Shown here: one piece after another, positions 34,475-45,439 of the stretch
Numbering within the stretch: the stretch's first letter is position 1
Layout of the letters: each line of letters begins with the position of its first letter
NCBI RefSeq assembly: GCF_029846175.1
Contig: NZ_JARWAC010000007.1
Location: 248,001-312,000 of the forward strand
From: Sphaerisporangium sp. TRM90804
GTDB lineage: Bacteria; Actinomycetota; Actinomycetes; Streptosporangiales; Streptosporangiaceae
Reading direction: 5' to 3'
DNA: 64,000 bases
The notes under the pieces: generated by a model
Database searches by the model: none
What the model was told of the DNA's origin: nothing
The model's input: only the letters and a program-made list of their open reading frames with translations
Program-made: the position numbers and the translations under genes

Positions 34475-35544
34475 CTACGCCGTGAACTCGGCGGCGAGCA
34501 GCTCGGCGATCTCGGCGGTGTTGAGGGCCGCGCCCTTGCGCAGGTTGTCGCCGCACACGAACATGTCGAGCGTGTTGGGGAAGTCCAGCGCCTGGCGGAT
34601 GCGGCCGACATAGGTGGGGTCGGTGCCGACGACGTCGGCCGGGGTCGGGAACACGCCGTTCGCCGGGTCGTCCAGCACGACCACCGTGGGCGCCGCCTCC
34701 AGCACCGCGCGGGCGTCCGCCACCGTCACCGGGCCGTCGAAGGTGGCGTGCACCGCCAGCGAGTGCGTGGTGACGACGGGCACCCGCACGCAGGTCGCCG
34801 AGACCTTGAGGTCGGGGATGCCGAGGATCTTGCGCGACTCGTTGCGCACCTTGAGCTCCTCGGAGAACCAGCCGTCCTCCTTGAGCGAGCCCGCGGCCGG
34901 CACCACGTTGAGGGCGAGCGGCGCGGGGAACGGCGAGGCCAGCAGGTCGGGAACGGCCTTGCGGACGTCGCCCGCGACGGTGCCGAGCGTGCGGTTGCCC
35001 GCGACCGCCTCGATCTCGTCGTACAGCCGCTCGGGCCCCGCGACGCCCATGCCGGAGACGGCCTGGTAGGACGCGACCACCAGCTCGCGCAGGCCGTACG
35101 CCCGGTGCAGGGCGCCGAGGGCGGCCATCATCGACAGCGTCGTGCAGTTGGGGTTGGCGATGATGCCTCTGGGCCGCTCGCGCACCTTCTCGGGGTTGCA
35201 CTCGGGCACCACGAGCGGCACGTCGGGGTCCATGCGGAAGGCGCCGGAGTTGTCGACCGCGACCGCGCCGCGCGAGGCGGCGATCGGGGCCCATTCGGCG
35301 GACACCTCGTCGGGGACGTCGAACATGGCGACGTCGACCCCGTCGAAGGCCTCCGGTGACAGCGCGACGACCTCGACCTCGCGGCCGCGGACCACGAGCC
35401 GCTTGCCCGCCGAGCGCGCCGAGGCGATGAGGCGGATCTCGCCCCAGACGTCGGGACGACCGGAGAGGATCTCCAGCATCACCGTGCCCACGGCGCCGGT
35501 GGCGCCGACGACGGCCAGGGTGGGCTTGGCGGTGTTCTGGTCGC

Positions 35545-35548
<4 letters not shown>
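34475..35548 (-). CDS. asd: Aspartate-semialdehyde dehydrogenase
   Basis: The 357-residue enzyme makes aspartate semialdehyde from aspartyl phosphate with NADPH, for lysine, diaminopimelate, threonine and methionine. The [14 protein letters not shown] nucleotide fold, the [14 protein letters not shown] catalytic Cys block and [12 protein letters not shown] are visible. Its ATG overlaps the lysC stop by ATGA, so the two are co-translated. Length is typical. Its end lies near a shared terminator. Confidence 0.95.
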
Positions 35549-36819
<1,271 letters not shown>

Positions 36820-36907
36820 GGGCTGTCTCCCCAAGGTTCAGTCTGCGGAGCTCACAGTCTACTGGGGGCCTCGTGACACCCTGCTGAGTTGGCCAGTATG
36901 TGGACAA

Positions 36908-37441
36908 TCAGGCGATCGTGGTCTCTTCCACCACATCAAGGCGTGCGTGCGCGACGAGCGCCTGCAGGGCCCGCAGCGCGGCGCCGGCGTGGTTGCCCCA
37001 GGTGTTGAAGTAGGAGAACTGCCACCACCACAGCGCCTCCAGCGGGCGCCCGTTGCGGTAGTGCCCGAGGCCGTGGATCAGGTCGGCCGCGACGGCCGTG
37101 AGGTCGTCCGACAGCCGGTACGGCGTCACGCCGGTGTCCTTGTAGGGGTCGAACACCTCGGCGTAGTCGTCGACGTCGCCGAGGCGCGTGGCCAGGGCCG
37201 TGCGCACCCCGTCGAGGTCGGGGTCGGGACTGATCGCGGGCTCGAAGTTGCCCTGCAGGATCACGTCCTCGGCCGCGCCGAGCTGCGCGCCCGCCAGGCT
37301 CACCTGGGAGACCTCGACGAGCAGCAGGGGAAGCAGGATGGCGTCACCGCCCTCGCCGCCCGCGAGCCTGGTCAGGCCGTCGAGGTAGTTCTGCGCGTGC
37401 ACGGCGACGCGGTCCGCGAGAGCGGCCCATCCGTCAGACAT
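36908..37441 (-). CDS. DUF5063 conserved actinobacterial protein
   Basis: The 177-residue protein is helical, with [41 protein letters not shown] and the [22 protein letters not shown] block typical of DUF5063. Function is unknown; the family is commonly beside recR in actinomycetes. It overlaps the end of recR by 8 bases and precedes lysC, so it is part of the same transcription block. Confidence 0.85.
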   Translation of the reverse strand: MSDGWAALADRVAVHAQNYLDGLTRLAGGEGGDAILLPLLLVEVSQVSLAGAQLGAAEDVILQGNFEPAISPDPDLDGVRTALATRLGDVDDYAEVFDPYKDTGVTPYRLSDDLTAVAADLIHGLGHYRNGRPLEALWWWQFSYFNTWGNHAGAALRALQALVAHARLDVVEETTIA

Positions 37442-38033
37442 CCAGCAGCCTCCGTCCTTCGAAAGCGCGGCCCAGAGTGACCTCGTCGGCGTACTCGAGG
37501 TCGCCGCCGACCGGCAGACCGCTGGCCAATCGTGTCACTTTCAGCCCCATGCTTTTGACGAGCCTGGCGAGGTACGTGGCGGTCGCCTCGCCCTCCAGGT
37601 TGGGGTCGGTCGCGAGGATGAGCTCGGTGACCCGGCCGTCCGCCAGCCGCACCATCAGCTCCCGGATGCGCAGGTCGTCGGGGCCGATGCCCTCGATCGG
37701 GCTGATCGCCCCGCCCAGCACGTGGTAGCGGCCGCGGAACTCGCGGGTCCTCTCGATGGCGACGACGTCCTTGGACTCCTCCACCACGCAGATGACCTGG
37801 GGGTCTCGCCGGGTGTCGCGGCAGATGCGGCATTCCTCCTCGGCCGCGACGTTCCCGCAGACGCGGCAGAACCGGACCTTCTCCTTGACCTCCAGCAGCG
37901 TGTGCGCGAGCCGCCTGACGTCGGCGGGGTCCGCGGAGAGCAGGTGGAAGGCGATGCGCTGCGCGCTCTTGGGACCGACGCCGGGCAGCAGCCCCAGCTC
38001 GTCGATCAGGTTCTGGACGACCCCCTCGTACAT
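37434..38033 (-). CDS. recR: Recombination mediator RecR
   Basis: The 199-residue protein acts with RecO and RecF to load RecA at gaps. It has the N-terminal helix-hairpin-helix ([20 protein letters not shown]), a zinc finger CRVCGN...CRIC, and a Toprim domain ([14 protein letters not shown] with [19 protein letters not shown]). Length is normal. ATG at 38033 lies four bases after the ybaB stop; the ribosome site is weak, so coupling with ybaB is likely. Confidence 0.95.
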   Translation of the reverse strand: MYEGVVQNLIDELGLLPGVGPKSAQRIAFHLLSADPADVRRLAHTLLEVKEKVRFCRVCGNVAAEEECRICRDTRRDPQVICVVEESKDVVAIERTREFRGRYHVLGGAISPIEGIGPDDLRIRELMVRLADGRVTELILATDPNLEGEATATYLARLVKSMGLKVTRLASGLPVGGDLEYADEVTLGRAFEGRRLLDV

Positions 38034-38037
38034 GTGG

Positions 38038-38385
38038 CTAGAGCCCCGGAAGCTGGAATCCGCCTCCGCCGAGGCCCTGCGCCAGCGGGCCGAGCTTCTC
38101 CTGCTGGAGGTCGGCCGCCGCACGGACGGCGTCCCGCACGGCCGCCAGCACCAGGTCGGCGATCGTGTCGGCCGTGTCCTGCGGGTCGCCGGCGTCGACG
38201 GCCTTGGGGCTGATCTTGAGCTCCAGCAGCTCCCCGCTGCCGTTGACGGTGGCGACCACGAGACCGCCACCGGCGGTGCCCTCGACCTGCGCCTCGGTCA
38301 GCTCCTGCTGTGCCGTCGCGAGCTGCTGCTGCATGAGCTGCGCCTGCTCCAGCAACTGCTGAAGATTGACATCACCTGGATTCAC
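38038..38385 (-). CDS. YbaB/EbfC-family DNA-binding protein
   Basis: The 115-residue protein has the conserved [12 protein letters not shown] helix, a beta meander with [23 protein letters not shown], and a helical tail. YbaB proteins bind DNA as dimers and are nucleoid-associated. The GTG start follows GAGGAG. It sits between dnaX and recR, as in most bacteria, with a Gly-rich C terminus. Confidence 0.92.
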   Translation of the reverse strand: MNPGDVNLQQLLEQAQLMQQQLATAQQELTEAQVEGTAGGGLVVATVNGSGELLELKISPKAVDAGDPQDTADTIADLVLAAVRDAVRAAADLQQEKLGPLAQGLGGGGFQLPGL

Positions 38386-38535
38386 GATCGTGCGCTCCTC
38401 ATGACTTCGCGTGTGGCACGAGCCTACGGGGTTTGCCATGCATGTTGCACTGGCGCCCATCGGTGTTCCTCCCGGCGATGACAAAAGTCATTTCGGGGGA
38501 GCTTCTTCGCATCGCTCCGCATCGCGGCCGGACGG

Positions 38536-40752
38536 CTACGAGTGGTCGATCTCCTCGATGATCTTGCCGCCGAGTTCGCGCTCCACCAGGGCCATGCCGC
38601 TCAGGGCATCGGAGTCGGCGTCGGCGTCGTTGACGGGGTCGACCTCGTCGGCCTCGGACGCCGACCGCGAGGGACGTCCGGGAACGGTGTCGGGCCAGGC
38701 GGGGGAGCCCGCCTGGCGCGGACCGGCCTGCGCCGCCGCCTGGGCCGCCGAACGCGCCGCGTTCAGGCCCCGGACGGGGCCGGGGCCCTCGTCGTCCTGC
38801 GGGGCTTCCGGCCAGGGCTCGTCCGCCGGCGGGGGCGCCTCCTGCGCCGCGCGGGGCGCGGCCTGCTGCCGGCCCTGCGGCGCGCCCTGCGCCGGGGCCG
38901 CCGGCCGCCGCGCCGGGGGCGGGGCGTCGGGCGCCGGGGCGCCGGGACGCGCGGTCGCCGGCCTGGCGGCGGGGCCGTTGCGGCCTGCCTGAGGCTGGCC
39001 CGCCTGGGGCTGGGCGGACGGGGCGGTGGGGCCGCCGGAGTTGCCGACCACGGCCTCCACGCGCCAGGTGCCGCCCATGACCTCGCCGATCACGGCCGCG
39101 ACCAGGCTGTCCTTGCCGCCGTTGACGAAGTTGCGCATGGCGCCGACCTGGCTGAAGCCGAGCGTGACGATGTCGCCCTCGACCCCGATGAGCTGTGAGT
39201 TGGTCTTGACGTTCGCCCAGACGGCGGGGGAGCGCTGTCTGAGCATGTCGACGATCTGCGGCCACGCCTGCTGGAACGCGCCGCCCACCTGCGCGGGGGC
39301 CTGCGCGGCCGCCGGAGCGTTCTCCGCCTGGCGCGGCGCCTGCGCCCCACCGGCCCGGGCGGGGGCCGGCCAGTCGTCCGCCGGACGTCGCGCGGCCTTG
39401 GACGCCTCACCCGGCTGCGTGTCCCGCGCCGGCGGCCCGGACGGCGCGGCGGGCGCGGGCGGCACGGACGGCGCGGACGCCGGTCGCGGCGCGGCGGCCT
39501 CCGCGGCGGGGGCGGCGGGAGCGGGATAGACGGCGGCGGGCTGGGGCGCGACGGACGGCGGCGGCCCCGGCACCACGGCGCCCGCCGTGGCGGCGGCCCC
39601 GCCGCGCTCCAGGCGCTCCAGGCGTGCGACCAGCGCGGCCTCGCCCTGGTCGGCCGCCGGGAGCAGCACCCTGGCGCACATCAGCTCCAGCAGCAGCCGG
39701 GGCGAGGTGGCGCCGCGCATCTCGGTCAGCCCGGCGTTGAACACCTCCGCCGCCCTGGTGAGCTCGGCGGGCCCCATCGAGGCGGCCTGCGCGGCGAGCC
39801 GCTCCAGCTCGTCGGCGGGACGGTCGAGCAGGCCGCTCGTCACGGCGTCGGGCACGTTGGCGAGCACGACCAGGTCGCGGAAGCGCTCCAGCACGTCCAT
39901 GGCGAAGCGGCGCGGATCGTGCCCGCCCTCGACCACACGGTTCACGGCCTGGAAGACCTGCGCGCCGTCGCGCCGCGCGAACGCCGTGATGATCTCGTCG
40001 AGCAGGCCGCCGTCGGTGTACCCCAGCAGCGACACCGCGCGGGCGTAGGTGATGCCGGACTCGCCGGCCCCCGACAGCAACTGGTCGAGGACCGACAGCG
40101 AGTCGCGGGCGGACCCCGCCCCCGCCCGCACGACGAGCGGCAGCGCGGTGGCCTCGTACGGCACCGCCTCCGACTCCAGGATGTCCACCAGGAGCTGGCG
40201 CAGCGTGGCGGGCGGCATCAGCCGGAAGGGATAGTGGTGGGTGCGGGACTTGATCGTCCCGATGACCTTCTCGGGCTCGGTGGTCGCGAAGACGAACTTC
40301 AGGTGCGGCGGGGGCTCCTCGACGAGCTTGAGCAGCGCGTTGAACCCCTCCCGCGTCACCATGTGCGCCTCGTCGATGATGTAGATCTTGAAGCGCGCCG
40401 ACACCGGGGCGAAGAAGGCCCGCTCGCGCAGGTCGCGGGCGTCGTCCACACCACCGTGCGAGGCGGCGTCGATCTCGATGACGTCGAGGTGCCCCGGCCC
40501 GGTGGGCGCGAGCGCCACACACGACTCGCAGACGCCGCAGGGATCGGGCGTCGGGCCCTTCTCGCAGTTCAGGGAACGGGCCAGGATGCGCGCGCTGGAG
40601 GTCTTGCCGCACCCGCGCGGCCCGCTGAACAGGTAGGCGTGGTTGACCCGCCCGTTGCTGAGCGCCTGGCGCAGCGGCTCGGTGACGTGATCCTGACCCT
40701 TGACCTCGGCGAACGTCTCAGGCCGGTACTTGCGGTAGAGGGCGAGACTCAT
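38536..40752 (-). CDS. dnaX: DNA polymerase III subunit gamma/tau
   Basis: The 738-residue clamp-loader ATPase has MSLALYRKYRPETF, Walker A SGPRGCGKTSSA, the four-Cys zinc module CEKGPTPDPCGVCESC, DEAH in a Walker B region and SRTHHYPFRL. After about residue 370 the sequence is a Pro/Ala/Gln-rich linker with a final domain of about 200 residues, as in actinobacterial tau. The start follows GAGGAG. SRP RNA is encoded just upstream on the same strand. Whether a gamma form arises by frameshift is not evident. Confidence 0.95.
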   Translation of the reverse strand: MSLALYRKYRPETFAEVKGQDHVTEPLRQALSNGRVNHAYLFSGPRGCGKTSSARILARSLNCEKGPTPDPCGVCESCVALAPTGPGHLDVIEIDAASHGGVDDARDLRERAFFAPVSARFKIYIIDEAHMVTREGFNALLKLVEEPPPHLKFVFATTEPEKVIGTIKSRTHHYPFRLMPPATLRQLLVDILESEAVPYEATALPLVVRAGAGSARDSLSVLDQLLSGAGESGITYARAVSLLGYTDGGLLDEIITAFARRDGAQVFQAVNRVVEGGHDPRRFAMDVLERFRDLVVLANVPDAVTSGLLDRPADELERLAAQAASMGPAELTRAAEVFNAGLTEMRGATSPRLLLELMCARVLLPAADQGEAALVARLERLERGGAAATAGAVVPGPPPSVAPQPAAVYPAPAAPAAEAAAPRPASAPSVPPAPAAPSGPPARDTQPGEASKAARRPADDWPAPARAGGAQAPRQAENAPAAAQAPAQVGGAFQQAWPQIVDMLRQRSPAVWANVKTNSQLIGVEGDIVTLGFSQVGAMRNFVNGGKDSLVAAVIGEVMGGTWRVEAVVGNSGGPTAPSAQPQAGQPQAGRNGPAARPATARPGAPAPDAPPPARRPAAPAQGAPQGRQQAAPRAAQEAPPPADEPWPEAPQDDEGPGPVRGLNAARSAAQAAAQAGPRQAGSPAWPDTVPGRPSRSASEADEVDPVNDADADSDALSGMALVERELGGKIIEEIDHS

Positions 40753-40850
40753 GCCGTCTCCTCGCCTAGGGGGCCGGAGTGCGATACGCCGAAGGGCCGG
40801 CGCGACCATGCGCCCGTTCGAGTGACGACCCGCCCCGGACCCCAGCGAAA

Positions 40851-40942
40851 GAGACCCCTCGCACACCCGACAGAGCCCGCTTATCCTTGCTGCCTTCCGG
40901 CCCTGGGGAGGTTCACAGGATGACGCCATGCGAGGGGTCCTG
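40851..40942 (-). ncRNA. ffs: Signal recognition particle RNA (small bacterial type)
   Basis: On the minus strand the helix 8 core reads GTGAACC, CCAGGGCCGGAAGGCAGCAA, with the GGAA tetraloop and the symmetric and asymmetric internal loops that bind Ffh. A perfect 11-bp terminal stem (40853-40863 with 40929-40939) closes the molecule. The RNA is about 90 bases, like actinobacterial 4.5S RNA. It lies about 100 bases upstream of dnaX, a known linkage. Confidence 0.93.
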
Positions 40943-41059
40943 GGACAGTCTAGCCGCGCCCGGCAGTACTCGGGGCCGCATGCCGCACCCGACACCGAGA
41001 CCGTTTCGTGGTCACTCGCGTGGTCCGCACGCCCACCGAAGTCAGGTAAGCTTCTCGGC

Positions 41060-41145
41060 GGAGGATTCGCCTAGTTGGCCTAGGGCGCACGCTTGGAAAG
41101 CGTGTTGGGGGCAACCCCTCAGGAGTTCGAATCTCCTATCCTCCG
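41060..41145 (+). tRNA. tRNA-Ser (anticodon GGA)
   Basis: 86 bases with acceptor pairs GGAGGAT/ATCCTCC and discriminator G. The anticodon GGA is at 41095-41097 in a TTGGAAA loop. The long variable arm (TTGGGGGCAACCCCTC) and TTCGAAT T-loop confirm a class II serine tRNA. CCA is not encoded. Confidence 0.97.
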
Positions 41146-41165
41146 CGCCTGGTTGAGGCACAAGT

Positions 41166-41202
41166 CACGAGGGGCCCGGTCGATACAACCGGGCCCCTCG
41201 TG
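41166..41202 (+). terminator. Terminator after tRNA-Ser(GGA)
   Basis: A perfect 15-bp stem (41166-41180 with 41188-41202) with a 7-base loop begins 21 bases after the tRNA. Confidence 0.85.
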
Positions 41203-41437
41203 CTGTCCGGGGTCTCGCTACGGGTCTCAGTCGGTGCCCGACCTGTCGCACCCGCCCCCGCCGGATCAGGTTCGCCCCCGCCCTGCCGTCGCTCTGCGTA
41301 GCCGGGTCTGCGCGCGGCGGCCGAGCGGCGGAACTCGCGTGGGAAATCTTCCGGCATGGTGTCGAATCCGGGGCCGGTCGTTCGTACAACAGGCGAGAGG
41401 CGGTCGCGGGAGGCCGCCGGAACAAGGGAGTCATGGC

Positions 41438-41809
41438 ATGACCCAGTACTTGATCTCGTTCAACGACGGCGCGATGGACCACATCCCCGGCGAGGACTGG
41501 GCCGACGTGGGCAAGGCTTCGCACGCGGTGGTCCGGGAGGCCGTCGAAGCCGGCGTGTGGGTGTTCGGCGGCGGGCTGGAGAGGCAGCGGGCGAGCATCG
41601 TGGCCACGGACGGGACGGTCACCGACGGCCCCTACCCGGAGACCAAGGAGGTCATCGGGGGGTTCTGTGTCGTCGAGGTGGCCTCACGCGAGGAGGCGCT
41701 GGAGTGGGCCGCCAAGACCGCCGTCGCCTGCCGCTGCGCGCAGGAGGTCCGGGAGCTCCTGCCCGACCCCGAGACGGACGAGCTGCTCCGCCAGATCGGC
41801 AGGCGATGA
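41438..41809 (+). CDS. YCII-related (DGPF) domain protein
   Basis: The 123-residue protein has MTQYLISFNDGAMD, VFGGGL, VTDGPYPETKEVIGGFCVVEV and EEALEWAAK, the dimeric ferredoxin-like YCII pattern including the DGPF-like DGPY motif. Family members are small enzymes or partners often near extracytoplasmic sigma factors; none is near here. A second ATG at 41433 is out of frame. AAGGGAG is the ribosome site. Confidence 0.88.
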   Translation: MTQYLISFNDGAMDHIPGEDWADVGKASHAVVREAVEAGVWVFGGGLERQRASIVATDGTVTDGPYPETKEVIGGFCVVEVASREEALEWAAKTAVACRCAQEVRELLPDPETDELLRQIGRR

Positions 41810-41922
41810 CGACATCCCGGCGACGTCTGATCGGGGAGCACCCACCACGTTGAGGCCGGCGGGGTCCGAGGGCGCCCCGCCGTCTTCGTCCGCCGCTCCA
41901 CGGTGAGGTCACCCCCGCCCTC

Positions 41923-42159
41923 TCACGGGCCGGGCGGGGGCGGGACGCGGTGCGGGATGTGGCCCGGGTGGGACGGCGCCGGGGCGGGCGGCGCACAGGG
42001 GGGACGCAGGCCGATGGCCATGCCCGCGCCGGCGGCCATGGCGAGGATCATCGCGGCGGCCAGGGGCCCCCGGGAGACGATCATCAGCTTGATCCAGGCC
42101 CGCAGCGGCATCACCGGGAGGCTTCGGACGAAGTAGGCGGGGGGCGGCAGGTCGGGACG
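41923..42159 (-). CDS. Small single-helix membrane protein
   Basis: The 78-residue protein begins MRPDLPPPAYFVRSLPVMPL, has a hydrophobic segment LIV...AAAMILAMAAGAGMAIG and a Pro-rich tail. ATG at 42159 follows GGGGGTGATC; a GTG five codons earlier is possible. No family is recognised. It is convergent with the YCII gene. The probability that it is real rests on the ribosome site and residue composition. Confidence 0.5.
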   Translation of the reverse strand, partial: RPDLPPPAYFVRSLPVMPLRAWIKLMIVSRGPLAAAMILAMAAGAGMAIGLRPPCAPPAPAPSHPGHIPHRVPPPPGP

Positions 42160-42410
42160 CATCAGCGAGATCACCCCCGTCTCACGAGTATCGCTCGATC
42201 AGCAGCGACAGTACCCAGACCCGGGCGGCCCGCCATGATCACGCGCCCGAGACCGGCCGATCACGACCTTCCCTTTACCCGCGTTTTGCCGGTAGCCGAC
42301 CTTCGCCAGTTTTCTGACCTGCGGGGACGGTGCGACGTGCATGATCGTTTACTTCCGGGGCAGCGGAGGGGTCACGAGTTCTCACCGCCGAGACGAAGGA
42401 AATCGGTCCC

Positions 42411-43289
42411 ATGGACTTCAGGGATAACGTCGGCCTGGACAGCTCACAGGTCGAGAACCGTGGCAGCGGCGGAAGACGGGGCGGCGGGCTGGCGATCGGC
42501 GGCGGCGCCGCCGGCATCATCGCGCTCATCGCCGCCTTGATCTTCGGCATCAACCCGGGCGACATCACCGGCGGCGGCGGCGGGGACACCACCGCGGTGC
42601 AGCCGTCGTCCGACCTCAGCCAGGAGTGCAAGACGGGGGCGGACGCCGACCAGTCCGAGAACTGCCGGGTGGTCGGCGTGGTGAACAGCATCCAGGCCTA
42701 CTGGACCGACTCCTTCGGCCAGGGTGAGCAGGGCCAGTACAGCCCGGCCAAGACCGTCCTGTTCTCCCAGGCGGTGAGCACCGACTGCGGCGAGGCGACC
42801 TCCCAGGTGGGGCCCTTCTACTGCCCGGCCGACCGGCAGGTCTACCTCGACCTGACCTTCTTCGACGACCTCCAGAGCAAGTTCGGCGCCAAGGGCGGCC
42901 CGTTCGCGCAGGCGTACGTCATCGCCCACGAGTACGGCCACCACGTGCAGAACCTGCTCGGCACCATGGACCGCGTCCGCGGCCAGAGCCAGGGCGCCGA
43001 GAGCGACTCCGTCCGGCTGGAGCTTCAGGCCGACTGTTACGCGGGCATCTGGTCCAAGAACGCCGTGGAGACCGGCTTCTACGAGCGGGCCTTCACCGAA
43101 GCGGAGATCCAGGAGGCGCTCGACGCCGCGGCCGCCGTCGGCGACGACCGCATCCAGGAGAAGTCGCAGGGCCGCGTCGACCAGGACGCCTTCACCCACG
43201 GCTCGTCCGCCCAGCGCATGAAGTGGTTCAACACCGGCTACAAGTCCGGCGAGCCCCGCCAGTGCGACACCTTCACCGGATCGGTGTGA
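42411..43289 (+). CDS. Neutral zinc metallopeptidase (YpfJ family)
   Basis: The 292-residue protein has one membrane helix near residues 25-50 after a short Gly/Arg-rich cytoplasmic part, then an external domain. HEYGHH (HExxH) at residues 173-178 and a downstream LELQADCYAGIW supply the zinc ligands and active Glu. It is of the YpfJ type, once called neutral zinc metallopeptidase; substrates are unknown. The start follows AGGAAATC. Length is typical. Confidence 0.92.
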   Translation: MDFRDNVGLDSSQVENRGSGGRRGGGLAIGGGAAGIIALIAALIFGINPGDITGGGGGDTTAVQPSSDLSQECKTGADADQSENCRVVGVVNSIQAYWTDSFGQGEQGQYSPAKTVLFSQAVSTDCGEATSQVGPFYCPADRQVYLDLTFFDDLQSKFGAKGGPFAQAYVIAHEYGHHVQNLLGTMDRVRGQSQGAESDSVRLELQADCYAGIWSKNAVETGFYERAFTEAEIQEALDAAAAVGDDRIQEKSQGRVDQDAFTHGSSAQRMKWFNTGYKSGEPRQCDTFTGSV

Positions 43290-43356
43290 CCAGGCCGCCC
43301 GTCGCGCGCCCGCCACGGCAGCGGCGAAGCTCGAAAACTCTCCTAAACTACATAGC

Positions 43357-43668
43357 GTGATCTTTAAGTCAGTCGGCGAAGGACGGCCGTACCCAGAGCA
43401 CGGGCTGTCGCACCGCGAATGGGCCCGCATACCGCCCCGGCAGGTCAGGCTCGAGACGCTGATCACCACCAAGGCGGTCCTCGACCTGCACTCCCTCCTG
43501 TCGAAGGACTCGACCTTCTACGGAGACCTGTTCCCGCACGTCGTCCAGTGGCAGGGTGAGCTCTACCTGGAGGACGGGCTGCACCGGGCGCTGCGCGCGG
43601 CCCTGCACCAGCGGTCGGTCCTGCACGCCCGCGTCCTGGAGGTCGACGCCGCGCCGCCGTCCGAGTGA
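43357..43668 (+). CDS. Conserved actinobacterial protein (annotated VapB-like)
   Basis: The 103-residue protein has the strongly conserved pattern VGEGRPYPEHG, RPVRLETL-type ITTKAVLDLHSLLSKDSTFYGDLFPHVV, WQGELYLEDGLHRALRAAL. Homologues are often labelled type II antitoxin-like, but no toxin lies here and its role is unproven. The GTG start is leaderless: TAAACT at 43343-43348 ends eight bases before it. Confidence 0.75.
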   Translation: MIFKSVGEGRPYPEHGLSHREWARIPPRQVRLETLITTKAVLDLHSLLSKDSTFYGDLFPHVVQWQGELYLEDGLHRALRAALHQRSVLHARVLEVDAAPPSE

Positions 43669-43779
43669 CCCCGGCCCGGCCCACGGGTGCGAAGGAGCCA
43701 GGTAAAAGAGTGTCCGTCCGCCTGATCCGCCGGGGCCGCGCTTCCTAAGCTGCGACAGTCGCAGGGGGCGACACGGCTC

Positions 43780-44694
43780 ATGCCGCGGGAACGCAACGTC
43801 AGGCGGGCACCGATGCGAGATGTCACACAGATCGTGGCGCAGGTACGTGAGGAACTCGCCGCGGAGCTTCGCGAGCGCGTACGGATCCGCCTTGGCGAGC
43901 AGTCCCCCGAGTGGCTGGTCGACCAGTTGATGGCGCTGGTGCTGCGCGCCGACGAGGCCCCGTACACCATCCCCCGGCAGGTGCCCCGGGGCCCGGCCGG
44001 CGAGGGCCTGTACCTCCCGCCGCCCCGCGACGCCGAGGGCGGCCACGACCACGCGGCGAGGAACGGCGGGGACTCCGGCCGCGAGCCCGGTCCCGGCGGT
44101 TCCTCCGGGGAGGCCGCGACCGGCTGGGCCGAGGACGACCGGGCGGCGCGGGCGGCCCGGGTGCGCCGCCTGGGCCTCGACCGCGACTCCCTGCCGGGCT
44201 ACGTCGAGCGCTACCGGTCGCTGGGCCGCGAGGTGCTCGAAGCCGAGGGCTACCTGGTCGATCCGCCGGGCAAGGGCGGTCCGCTCATCGCCCCCCGCCA
44301 TCGCACGCCCCGCGGCGAGTCCTTGCTGGCGGAGGCCAAGGACGTCCTGCACGCCTTGCTGTTCGGCGGCGAAGAGCACGGCGTCCGGCTCGACCGCGCC
44401 GAGCGCGAGCTGCTGACCCTCACGGTGCCGCGGGGCAAGGCGCACGCGGTGGCCTCGTTCCTGCGCGCCGCCACCGCGTTCGCGGCCGAGGGCGCCTGGC
44501 GCGACCCACGCCGGGCGGGGGGCGACGACCCCTCGCCGAACGTCGTGCTCCAGGTCGAGTACGGCGAGGCCCGCGACGAGCTGGTGGGCAAGGCCGTCAT
44601 GGCCGCCCTGCGCCTGATCAACGACCTGGAGATCAACGAGCGGGTGCTCTACGGGCGCATGGAGGACATCGAGGAGAGCACGCTCGACCCCTGA
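43780..44694 (+). CDS. Conserved hypothetical cytoplasmic protein
   Basis: The 304-residue protein is helical at both ends with a Gly/Glu-rich linker near residues 70-120. The N-terminal half has TQIVAQVREELAAELRERVRIRLG and WLVDQLMALVLRAD; the C-terminal half has VVLQVEYGEARDELVGKAVMAALRLINDLEI. No domain is recognised. Starts at 43780 (AGGGGGCG upstream) or 43813 are both possible. It is followed by a terminator and a converging secreted-protein gene. Confidence 0.65.
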   Translation: MPRERNVRRAPMRDVTQIVAQVREELAAELRERVRIRLGEQSPEWLVDQLMALVLRADEAPYTIPRQVPRGPAGEGLYLPPPRDAEGGHDHAARNGGDSGREPGPGGSSGEAATGWAEDDRAARAARVRRLGLDRDSLPGYVERYRSLGREVLEAEGYLVDPPGKGGPLIAPRHRTPRGESLLAEAKDVLHALLFGGEEHGVRLDRAERELLTLTVPRGKAHAVASFLRAATAFAAEGAWRDPRRAGGDDPSPNVVLQVEYGEARDELVGKAVMAALRLINDLEINERVLYGRMEDIEESTLDP

Positions 44695-44715
44695 CCGGCC
44701 GCGTCCCGCACGGGA

Positions 44716-44747
44716 GTCGCCCCGCGAGGAGGTCCTCCCGGGGCGAC
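44716..44747. terminator. Stem-loop between converging genes
   Basis: A 9-bp stem GTCGCCCCG/CGGGGCGAC, with a 14-base loop rich in complementary GGAGG/CCTCC pairs, lies 22 bases after the hypothetical gene and before the converging repeat-protein gene. Confidence 0.7.
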
Positions 44748-44766
44748 CGAAGCGGGCATGACCGCG

Positions 44767-45081
44767 CTAGCGGCGGCTGTGCTTCCTGTGCTTCGAACTC
44801 CCGTGCTTCTTGTTCTTCTTGTGCTTCGAGCTGCCGTGTTTCTTGTTCTTCTTGTGCTTCGAGCTACCGTGTTTCTTGTTCTTCTTGTGCTTCTTTTCGC
44901 CGCGCTTGGTCTTGCACCGCTTTCCCCTGCACTGGTTCTGCAGGTCCGCGCCCGGGCTCGTGGGCGCCGCGGACACCGAGGCGGGGGCGGAGGCCGCCGC
45001 GCCGGCCGGCGTCGTGAGCGCACCGGGGATGACAAGGGCGGAAGCCACCAGAACACCGGTGGCGAGAGCGTGTCTGAGCAT
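44767..45081 (-). CDS. Secreted Lys/His-repeat protein
   Basis: The 104-residue precursor has a Sec signal (MLRHALATGVLVASALVIPG to AGAAA), a short linker, a CRGKRC pair and a C terminus of three exact KHKKNKKHGSS units (residues 64-96) plus KHRKHSRR. The mature chain is extremely basic. Possible roles are binding of metals, wall polymers or nucleic acid, or antimicrobial action; none is shown. The start follows GGAGTGATC. No neighbour gives a function. Confidence 0.75.
   Translation of the reverse strand: MLRHALATGVLVASALVIPGALTTPAGAAASAPASVSAAPTSPGADLQNQCRGKRCKTKRGEKKHKKNKKHGSSKHKKNKKHGSSKHKKNKKHGSSKHRKHSRR
44794..44892 (-). repeat. 33-bp tandem repeat, three copies
   Basis: Three 33-base units encode the 11-residue KHKKNKKHGSS motif. 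The DNA copies are nearly identical, including synonymous sites, so expansion looks recent. The array is much less GC-rich than its surroundings. Confidence 0.92.
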
Positions 45082-45439
45082 GAGATCACTCCGAATCGAG
45101 TGGCCGACGCCTGGGGTGTTGCCCTGGCGGGTCGAGCGCCGCGGAGGCCGGGTTTACTCGGGACACCGCAAAACGGCGCGAAACTACAAAGTTCACCCTA
45201 ACCGGGCGGAATGCAGCGAGCAGCCGTGAAGAGGCAAAGCCTTGGTTGCGGCATTCGGAGGGTCTTGGAGGTTTATAGGCTGATTCACAGCGCATTGTCG
45301 TGAATCAGGAGAATGGCCATTCAGCCGGGTTCCCCGGCCGCCGCGAACGACCCGCCACCCCGCTCGGCCCACGCGTCGATCCGCTGGTCCTCAGGTTTAT
45401 TCGGTTGACGAGGCGGTCCCGGGTGGGAACCCTGAGCGG
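45082..45439. other. Intergenic region, divergent promoters
   Basis: No gene is supported. It contains AT-richer patches at 45170-45200 and 45270-45310, and TTGACG at 45406 is a candidate -35 for the GNAT gene. No operator was identified. Confidence 0.45.

Noticed and set aside
43357-43668. Toxin-antitoxin module based on VapB-like naming
   Set aside because: No PIN or other toxin gene is adjacent; the similarity is to a widespread core protein.
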